From Thoreauomyces humboldtii (taxonomy: Eukaryota > Chytridiomycota > Chytridiomycetes > Spizellomycetales > Powellomycetaceae): a DNA stretch of 14,395 nt. The translations under genes and the position numbers were made by a program. The stretch lies in NCBI GenBank assembly GCA_027596035.1, contig JADGJA010000588.1, forward strand, positions 1-14,395, given 5' to 3'. Positions 1-5,714 of this stretch are shown here, piece after piece. Below the pieces are notes generated by a model. It did not search any database, was not told where the DNA came from, and saw nothing but the letters and a program-made list of their open reading frames with translations. Within the stretch, counting starts at the first letter, position 1; every line of letters starts with the position of its first letter.

Positions 1-496
1 AGACGCCTTACGCCATCCGCCCTAGTCTCCGTCTCGCGGACACGTCTATTAGACAAAACCCTAACCCTAACCCTATGCGTCTACAGACCGCCAGCAGAGG
101 ATGATGAAGTTGGCGAACAGGGAGGAGACACAGGGGAACCGACGGAAGTGGAAGGACAGTCCCCTAGCATAGTCGACGATGAGATTGTAGAGTCGCAAAC
201 ATTATGATGACTTGCATCATGATGGTCAACAATAAGGCACCGCTGCGAGAGCGAACAAAGCATCAGGATCTATTATTTGCCAGAATAGCCAGGACGCATC
301 GGCACCGGGACGTGGAAAACGAGTTTCGCGCCTCTAACGGTGATACTTATTGGGTACGCTTTCTTCATTTTGCTGCCGGTTCACTGACCGGACGAACGGG
401 CAGCAGTCGACTCGGTCTCAGGTGTTCTTCCGTCATTAATTTCCCCACATCCGATTCCAATCCTGCCCCATGCATGAGTGGTAAGACGAGCTCTTG
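1..496. other. Left-edge region without an assignable gene
   Basis: Apart from the telomere-type tract no gene can be supported. On the minus strand a hydrophobic stretch of about 40 codons (195 down to 73) reads LYNLIVDYARGL...FANFIILCWRSVDA and ends in a TAG lying inside the telomere-type tract. A further 31-codon minus frame lies around 380-285. Neither has convincing splice partners. They could be remnants of a broken subtelomeric gene. Confidence 0.35.
57..75. repeat. Short telomere-type repeat tract, (CCCTAA)3
   Basis: Three perfect head-to-tail CCCTAA units, equivalent to TTAGGG on the minus strand, the usual telomere unit of many filamentous fungi and basidiomycetes. The C-rich strand reads left to right, as expected of a left chromosome end, but 56 bases of non-telomeric sequence lie outside it. 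It is therefore either an interstitial tract or an island close to the true end. Three units are short enough that chance cannot be fully excluded. Confidence 0.75.
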
Positions 497-631
497 ATGT
501 TGCTCCGTCTCGGCCTACTCGCCGTCTTCAGCATCGTCGTGTTCGCCGACGTTTGCGCCTCACCGCAGGCCTCACCCCCAGACAGACCTGTCGAATGCTG
601 GGGCTCACTCGAGGACACGTCAGCGTGCTGA
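497..631 (+). CDS. Possible 44-residue secreted peptide
   Basis: A short frame runs from ATG 497-499 to TGA 629-631. Residues 1-17 form a strong signal-peptide-like stretch (MLLRLGLLAVFSIVVFA), followed by a small polar, proline-bearing mature part with cysteines at 20, 34 and 44, the last being the C-terminal residue. The product would be a tiny secreted peptide; I do not recognise a family. No TATA box or clear upstream intron was found, and the start context (CTTGATGT) is not strong. It could also be one exon of a larger gene or a chance frame near a chromosome end. Confidence 0.3.
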   Translation: MLLRLGLLAVFSIVVFADVCASPQASPPDRPVECWGSLEDTSAC

Positions 632-651
632 TCGTCCACCAGAGCGCAGTT

Positions 652-1143
652 TCAGGGAGTGGTGCAGATTTCCCCATCCGTCGCGATCCAGTTCCGTCCC
701 TTTTTTTTACCCAAGAAGGCTTGCACAAAGAAATACACTTGCGTCCCAGAATAGTCAAAGAAGTAGGGGATTGAAGGGAGGTTGCAGAGGGTCGACCACG
801 ACAGCGCGATGGGGACGAGGAACATGGTCAATGTTGGCTTGTGTTTAGAAGGAGAGGTAGGCGTGACGAAGAAGTGAAAGTAGCATCCTTTTTGCGGGCT
901 CGGTGCCCACTTTAAACTGGCTATCCTGTCTCCCAGCAGGGCCAGAATGAATACGTGTATGATGATGGACCCCATTATTCCAACCTCTGAAATATTGTAA
1001 AAAGTATCCTCCGCCTGGTCCAAGAAAGCCGCAGTGGTGTTCGCGGTGCATTCGTCGGTCAAGGTTACAGAACTGCCATGCAAAGTTCTGTATGAGTTCT
1101 GCTGAGATCTTGTCGCACATCCACATTCTTGGTGCCCTGGCAT
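652..1143 (-). CDS. Hydrophobic reading frame, possible fragment of a multi-pass membrane protein gene
   Basis: A 163-codon open frame with three hydrophobic segments: about residues 54-75 (VGIMGSIIIHVFILALLGDR), 103-125 (LTMFLVPIALSWSTLCNLPS) and 126-142 (YFFDYSGTQVYFFVQAFLG). A donor-like GTAAAA follows the last segment near 713, and an acceptor-like TTTCAG lies just before the first segment near 990. This may therefore be an internal exon or two of a minus-strand membrane protein rather than a complete gene. I cannot name a family. Codon use is less biased than in the clear genes, and the neighbourhood looks degraded, so a pseudogene is possible. Confidence 0.25.
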   Translation of the reverse strand: MPGHQECGCATRSQQNSYRTLHGSSVTLTDECTANTTAAFLDQAEDTFYNISEVGIMGSIIIHVFILALLGDRIASLKWAPSPQKGCYFHFFVTPTSPSKHKPTLTMFLVPIALSWSTLCNLPSIPYFFDYSGTQVYFFVQAFLGKKKGRNWIATDGEICTTP

Positions 1144-1160
1144 GTAGATAGCATCATTAA

Positions 1161-1192
1161 GGCAGAGCGAGAGGGAGCGAGCGAGAGAGAGA
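1161..1192. repeat. GA-rich simple sequence
   Basis: An imperfect (GA)n/GAGC purine run on the plus strand. It has no other visible feature. Confidence 0.7.
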
Positions 1193-1448
1193 TGTAGGGA
1201 GAGCTTGCGAGAAACTCTGCCCGCACAGATACCGAGGGACCGGTTTGCACTCCTATCCGACCGGCCGCAACCAACCCAAAGGAAGAGAGAACCGAGACTA
1301 CAGTACTGTACATGTGGAGACGGGCTGCAGAGCCAAACTCCGATGACCTTTTGCGCTTTCCTGTGCGGAGTGGCAAACTGACGGTTTGGACAGCGAAACG
1401 CTCCCTCTATTATATACCGGTAACCAAAAGTCCTCCGTCAAACTAAAA
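1193..1448. other. Region 3' of the nuclease-like gene
   Basis: No gene is seen. Positions 1419-1448, just past the stop codon of the nuclease-like gene, resemble 3136-3190 (GGTAACC, then AAGTCCTCCGT, then AACTAAA). The duplication that made the second copy therefore included 3' flanking sequence. Confidence 0.55.
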
Positions 1449-2282
1449 TCACTCATATCGGTTCGCTTTGTAACGCAAGTCCGGGGTACCGTCTTTCTTG
1501 AGTGGACCGGAACCACCCCCGCGTGACGATGGCTTGGAGGCACTGGCGCCGCGGCCTTTATTGGCGGCGTATCGCATATCCGGAGTCCCGTCCACTTTGA
1601 GGGGACCTCCGCCGGACGAGCGTGCTGATGCCACTGCTATCTTGTTCGCGGCGTATCGCATGTCAGGAGTCCCGTCCGCTTTCAGAGGACCTCCACCGAA
1701 CGCGCGTGATGATGTTGTCTTTGTGCCCTTGTTTGCAGCGTATCGCATGTCAGGAGTTCCGTCTGTCTTGACTGGACGACCGCCTGAGGCGCGCTCGTGA
1801 CGCCCTTTGTCGTGAGACGTTTCGGACAGCCCCATGGCCGCTTTCATTTCCCTCTTGGCATGGGGACCGTCGCGCACGAGGTTGACACCATTCTCGCTCG
1901 CGTAGACCTGCAATCCGTCTGGCACGTGTGTCCTCGCGGCCACGTACAGGCCGCCGCCGGGCGCGTTGACAGCGCGCATGTCGCGGAGGAGTTTGTCGAC
2001 TTCGCCCTTGGGAAGGGTGTCGCCGTAGTTCTTGGCATCAACGACATACACCGCTCGGCCGCTGCGGCCGTCCCGGACGACCACGTCCGGCCTGACCAGG
2101 TCCCCGCTGGGAAGAAATTCGGCCTTCTGCGCCTGTGCGTAGAACCTCGAGGAATCGTCCAGGACGGACTGAATGACGTTCTCGGCCTTGACTTCGAGCT
2201 TGGTGTTTGGGTTGCTGCTGAAATGGCGTGTGTCGCTGCGCTGCTCGCTGAGAGGTGAGCGGTCTCGAAGGAGGATGGGCAT
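1449..2282 (-). CDS. PD-(D/E)XK nuclease-like protein with four C-terminal DGTPDMRYAANK repeats
   Basis: A single-exon model of 277 residues. Residues about 28-140 look like a small restriction-endonuclease fold. A helix carries E34 (KAENVIQSVL), P65-D66 is followed by a hydrophobic strand (VVV), and VVD82AK84NY supplies the D-x-K pair, so the order E...PD...DxK fits the PD-(D/E)XK superfamily. Next come an LYVAARTHV strand and a basic stretch (HAKREMKAAM). The tail holds four Gly-rich repeats with cores at 174-185, 203-214, 231-242 and 264-275. If real, the product would cut or bind nucleic acid; substrate and location are unknown, and no signal peptide or membrane segment is seen. An ATATAA element lies about 50 bases before the ATG. 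Similarity to the broken second copy begins at about residue 12, right after a CAG, so the true 5' end could instead be an upstream exon joined there. The nuclease call rests on motif reading only. Confidence 0.7.
   Translation of the reverse strand: MPILLRDRSPLSEQRSDTRHFSSNPNTKLEVKAENVIQSVLDDSSRFYAQAQKAEFLPSGDLVRPDVVVRDGRSGRAVYVVDAKNYGDTLPKGEVDKLLRDMRAVNAPGGGLYVAARTHVPDGLQVYASENGVNLVRDGPHAKREMKAAMGLSETSHDKGRHERASGGRPVKTDGTPDMRYAANKGTKTTSSRAFGGGPLKADGTPDMRYAANKIAVASARSSGGGPLKVDGTPDMRYAANKGRGASASKPSSRGGGSGPLKKDGTPDLRYKANRYE
1452..1784 (-). repeat. Four in-frame coding repeats of the nuclease-like gene tail
   Basis: Each unit encodes GG-x-PLK-x-DGTPDMRYAANK followed by a variable Ala/Ser/Lys linker. 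Spacing between cores is 29, 28 and 33 codons. The last unit differs most (DGTPDLRYKANR). On the plus strand the periodic landmarks are GCGTATCGCAT and GGAGTCCCGTC. Remnants of the same units occur in the second copy. Confidence 0.9.
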
Positions 2283-2503
2283 CGGATGGTAACGGGTATG
2301 AACGAACGTCCACCCCGATTTCTATGCTTCTTATATGTACCCCGGCAGGCAAACGCTCCACGGCATCTGAGGCATCTCAGGCCCTCCTTCGTTTCGAGAG
2401 AGCCGCTCACTGTGGCTGTGTCGACTTGGTCGTATTTTGGCGCGAAGCACCGCCGGCCGAGGGCCGAAAGTTCCAGCTTTTGCCGAGGCCCAATCAAGAC
2501 TTA
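2283..2503. other. 5' flank of the nuclease-like gene
   Basis: Open frames exist on both strands, but none has codon bias, a recognised domain or splice partners. The right part (about 2475-2503) weakly resembles the 3' halves of the tandem units that follow. Confidence 0.4.
2331..2336 (-). promoter_or_regulatory. TATA-like element before the nuclease-like gene
   Basis: ATATAA on the minus strand, about 50 bases before the ATG at 2282. It supports the chosen start, but a nearby GTACAT could alternatively act as an intron donor. Confidence 0.4.
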
Positions 2504-2960
2504 CAGACCGTTTTTGAATCAGGCTTTGCGGGGTCATTCAGAGGAGCGCGAAAGATCTTAGTAATGTGCTGATTGCATATCAATACGGCCTCGGGGGTGC
2601 CCGCATTGACAGCTTTTGTGCATACGCCCCTCATCCAAGAATCTGCAAGGCGGCCCACAGACCGTTTCTTGAGGCGGGTTTTGCGCGGTCCGATAAAGGA
2701 GCTCGAAAGGCCAAGAGAGGTACCGGTCATATAATTGAACGGAAATCACGATGTTTGTGCATGCGCTTTTTTATGCTTTTTGGACAGATTTCGAGGCTAC
2801 CGAAGGGCCCCTCAGACCGTTTTTCGAGGCGGGTCTTGCGCGGTCCGATAGCGGAGCTTGACAGACCGTAGAGAGGGACCGGTTATATAGTTGAACGGCT
2901 TCGGGGTTGTTCGGTATCACGTTGTTTTTTTTGTGCATGAGCTTTCGAGGATTGCCTCAT
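2504..2960. repeat. Three degenerate ~155-bp tandem units
   Basis: Units begin with CAGACCGTTT at 2504, 2658 and 2813, so the period is 154-155 bp. Shared blocks are CAGACCGTTTYTTGAGGCGG, a TTGCGCGGTCCGATA block, an ACCGGTYATATARTTGAACGG block (units two and three), and TTTGTGCATGCGCTTT. The first unit is the most diverged. The array sits between the intact and broken copies of the nuclease-like gene. Confidence 0.75.
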
Positions 2961-2977
2961 TTTGCGCCTCAAAATGA
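2957..2977. repeat. Short perfect inverted repeat
   Basis: TCATTTTG, a 5-nt spacer, then CAAAATGA: an 8-bp perfect stem. The 3' arm is part of AAAATGACT, which recurs at 2989-2997. No T-run or neighbouring gene end makes it a recognisable terminator. Confidence 0.6.
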
Positions 2978-3129
2978 CTTAGGGTCTAAAATGACTCGCA
3001 CACATCATTTACGCACAGGGAGGGTTCTGTTTGATTAAAGTTATCCCTTCAATTTTTCAGCGACTGCGACTCCAATGTCAAGTGGCTTTGTTCGACTTTC
3101 CGGTTCATGTCCAGTGGGTATCTTTGCGA

Positions 3130-4024
3130 GTAATAGGTAACCGTCTCTCTGACGAAAGTCCTCCGTTGAACTAAATCTCTCATACATCCATCATGCTCGT
3201 CCGGCTATCGGTTTCGTCTTTGTTGCTGGACCGGAACCGCCCCCGCGTGACGATGGCCTGGAGGCACTCGCGCCACGGCCTTTGTTAGCGGCGTATCGCT
3301 GTTAAGTCTGTCCAGATCGATGCGCCGCTTTTCGGACAGCTGCTGTCGTGTACCAAATGGCCAGAGTTCTGGCCGTCCCCTATGAATAATAACAACCGTC
3401 ATAACGCAGTCCCTTCACTTTGACCCGACCACATACCCTTTAATAATCGCATGTCTGAAGTCCCGTCCACTTTGAATGGACCTCCGCCGGACGAGCCTGT
3501 TAACGCCTCTGCTACTTTGCTCGCGGAGCATCACATGTCTGGAGTCCCGTCCGCCATGTATGGCGATGACTTGGGACCTGCGACTCCTCCCTTGTTTGCA
3601 GCGTATCGCATGTCAGGAGTTCCGTCCGTCGTGAGTGAACCTCCGCCTGACTAGCACTCGTGACGCCTTTGTGAGACGTTCCGGGCAGCCCCATGGCCGC
3701 TTTCATCTCCCTCCTGGCGTGGGAACCGTCGCGCACGAGGTTGACGCCATTCGCGCTTGCGTAGTCCTGCAGTCCTTCTGGCACGTAAGTCCTGCGGCCA
3801 CGTACAGGCCGCCGCCGGGCGCATCGACAGCACGCATGTCGCGGAGGCCGCGGAGGAGCTTGTCGATCTCGCCCTTGGAATCCCCGTCGGGAAGGTATTT
3901 GCTCTGCGTAGAACCTCAAAGAACCGTCCGGAACGGATTGAATGACGTTCTCGGCCATGACTTCCAGCTTGGGTTGCTGCTGTGCCGCTGCGCTGCTCGC
4001 TGTCGAAGATTTGCCGGGCAGCAT
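3130..4024 (-). pseudogene. Inactivated second copy of the PD-(D/E)XK nuclease-like gene
   Basis: Same orientation as the intact copy, offset by about 1.74 kb. Similarity runs from the 3' flank (about 3136) to 4002. It is broken in several ways. About 86 bases matching 2013-2098 of the intact copy are missing, which removes both D66 and D82-x-K84. A small deletion just upstream of that shifts the frame, and a one-base loss downstream restores it. A further shift precedes the C-terminal repeats. A TGA interrupts one repeat (GTPDM then stop). An insert of about 150 bp lies at 3300-3450. The longest remaining frame (4024 to 3512) mixes native and out-of-frame sequence and should not be read as a functional protein. 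Similarity stops immediately after a CAG in both copies, which hints at a shared exon border or a duplication breakpoint. Confidence 0.87.
3300..3450. mobile_element. ~146-bp insert with 5-bp flanking direct repeat
   Basis: Compared with the intact gene, the second copy is interrupted between GCGTATCGC (ending 3299) and ATGTCTGAAG (from 3451). The 5-mer ATCGC occurs on both sides (3295-3299 and 3446-3450), as a target-site duplication would. The inserted piece starts TGTTAAG and ends TTTAATA; its ends show only a weak TTAA-type symmetry and there is no coding capacity. It could be a very short non-autonomous element or a filler from imperfect repair. Confidence 0.4.
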
Positions 4025-4151
4025 TTAACATTTACATCGCGATCCCTCTAAAGCCCTCTACGGTAGGCAAGGATGCGGCCAAAAGATGCCCGGGACTTTA
4101 ATGCTCGGCAGCCCACGAAAGTCCTCACGGAGACAGAGCGGGTGCGAGGCA

Positions 4152-4157
4152 TATAAA
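4152..4157 (+). promoter_or_regulatory. TATA box of the secreted cysteine-rich protein gene
   Basis: A good TATAAA in the context GGCATATAAAGCAGG, 64 bases before the ATG at 4216. The spacing suits a short leader. Confidence 0.7.
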
Positions 4158-4215
4158 GCAGGTACATGCATGGCCACTCCCTGACGAGGCACACCAATTC
4201 TTCCCTCCTTCCCTC

Positions 4216-5074
4216 ATGATTTCCGCTCCTGCCCTAGTACTATTGCTAGCCGCTGCTTCTGCAACGGCGGCACCTGTCGACGAAGCGCGCAGGAAACACC
4301 CTCACGTCACATCAGCCAAACTCACCCTCTCCGGCAACGGCATCCAGAACATTGGCAAATGCACGGCTGCAACTTTCCAAGGCGCCCCATTCTCCGCGTT
4401 CTGCCCTGAGAACGGTGCCATGTGCACTGGTGCTCCCAAGCCGTGGGACTGTGGTTCCTTTTTTGACAACAACGGCAACAAGAACCACGTTACCTGCAGT
4501 TACCAGTACCAAGGTGCGTAATCGTCAAAAGCATTGGAGAGGTGTTCCTGAAAACACGATACAGCGCTCATTTCCGTCTGTCCCCGACAAAACAGGTACC
4601 TACAACGATGGACGGCACCTAGATCACATTGCCCCGCCTCTCGCTGCTTCCATCAATGCCGCCATGCAGCGCGTCAACACGCGATACGGGATCAGGGAGC
4701 AAGGAAACCCCAACTGTCCCCATCCCTGCGGCGTCACGGACTGGCACGACGTAAGTACTCCTCTCTCTCTCTCCTCAAAACAGCCCTTTTTAGCTTGAAG
4801 ACTAACCGGACCATTATCCGCTTATCAGGATTTCTACAACACGATGCCTGGCGGCGTCGCCATGAACATCAGATGGTCCGACAGCAACCCCAGCAATGCC
4901 GACGTCGGGATCACACTCAACCTGCAGTGCATGGTCGTCGAGTCCGGTCTCTGCGGCAGCACGGAAAGGGCAACCGTGGCGAACGTTGCCTCCGCAGCGA
5001 AACTGATACCAGAGGTCGGTACATACTTGAGCATCGCTGGCAACATTGTCAATTCCATCATCTGCGCCGCTTGA
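4216..5074 (+). CDS. Secreted ten-cysteine protein, three exons
   Basis: Exons 4216-4513, 4596-4750 and 4829-5074 give 232 residues. Intron 1 (82 nt, GTGCGT...ACAG) splits a Gly codon. Intron 2 (78 nt, GTAAGT...TCAG) is in phase 0 and has a CTAAC branch site near 4803. Residues 1-19 are a clear signal peptide (hydrophobic core VLLLAAASATAA), with R25-R26 shortly after, a possible pro-site. The mature part has cysteines at 49, 63, 70, 79, 94, 140, 144, 185, 193 and 230, an even number that suggests disulfides, plus short hydrophobic stretches near the C-terminus (GTYLSIAGNIVNSIICAA). No enzyme motif is seen and I do not recognise the family. It may be a wall-associated or effector-like secreted protein, which is inference only. 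It is convergent with the subtilase gene downstream. Confidence 0.85.
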
Positions 5075-5714
5075 TGTGTGCCGGGCTATACAAGCTTCCC
5101 CTCCCCGGGGGGCACGAAAGATGAAACGTGCGCTTGGTCCTTTCCCTTTTCCATCTTTTTCATCCGCTTTGCAATTCTGAAGAAAACAATCTATCGTTGT
5201 CATCCATTGCGTGGGTCCTTCTTTTTTGAGCGTCCACACGACGTGATGGTTCCATAACGAGCATTGCTGATCGTTCAGTACGAATCATGAGCGACCCTCC
5301 TCGGCGACAAGCTCACCATGGGGCATGGCATGCTACTTGTTGTGGATGCGCCGCTATTTCGATAGCTCGAGCTCCCGGATCACGATTCCGGCCGTTGACT
5401 GACGCTGTCCCTCCTCGCGTCCTCCATTGTCGTCTCCCCAGCGGAAAAAGCAAGCGGTGTCGCTCGGTGGAAGGGGCTTCGTCATCTTCTGCGCGGAAGG
5501 TTGGTCACTCCGGAACAGGCCAGCGTTCCCACGTTCGTTTCAACAAGGTCAACGAGAAGCACGCTTCACCTGTGGCAAGCGAGGAAACGTCTGTGATTCT
5601 GGCGAACCACCGCAAGATTGTATCGACTAAATTCTGATCTATGTAAAAATGACTGTAGTGCTGGGACCGGTTCACGAGGGCGGGGGATTTCGGTTATGTC
5701 TATGGAATTCTAAT
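5075..5714. other. Convergent intergenic region
   Basis: Lies between the 3' ends of the secreted cysteine-rich gene and the subtilase gene. An open frame of 116 codons (5287-5637, +) has no recognisable domain. A splice-acceptor-like sequence (CTGAC near 5400, then a pyrimidine-rich run to CCCCAG at 5441) sits inside it, but no matching donor exon was convincing. I see no RNA gene. Confidence 0.5.

Noticed and set aside
1452..1784. Periodic GCGTATCGCAT / GGAGTCCCGTC landmarks as a CRISPR-like array
   Set aside because: The periodicity is coding: repeats translate in frame as DGTPDMRYAANK units, with spacers that are also coding and of unequal length, and the DNA looks eukaryotic.
1797..2258. 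Open frame of 153 codons (+) opposite the nuclease-like gene
   Set aside because: It lies over the nuclease-like core, and the repeat pattern and PD...DxK motifs are on the minus strand only. No domain was visible in the plus frame.
3512..4024. 170-codon frame (-) as a functional variant protein
   Set aside because: Its middle is out of frame relative to the intact copy and the active-site segment is missing, so it is the longest surviving frame of a pseudogene.
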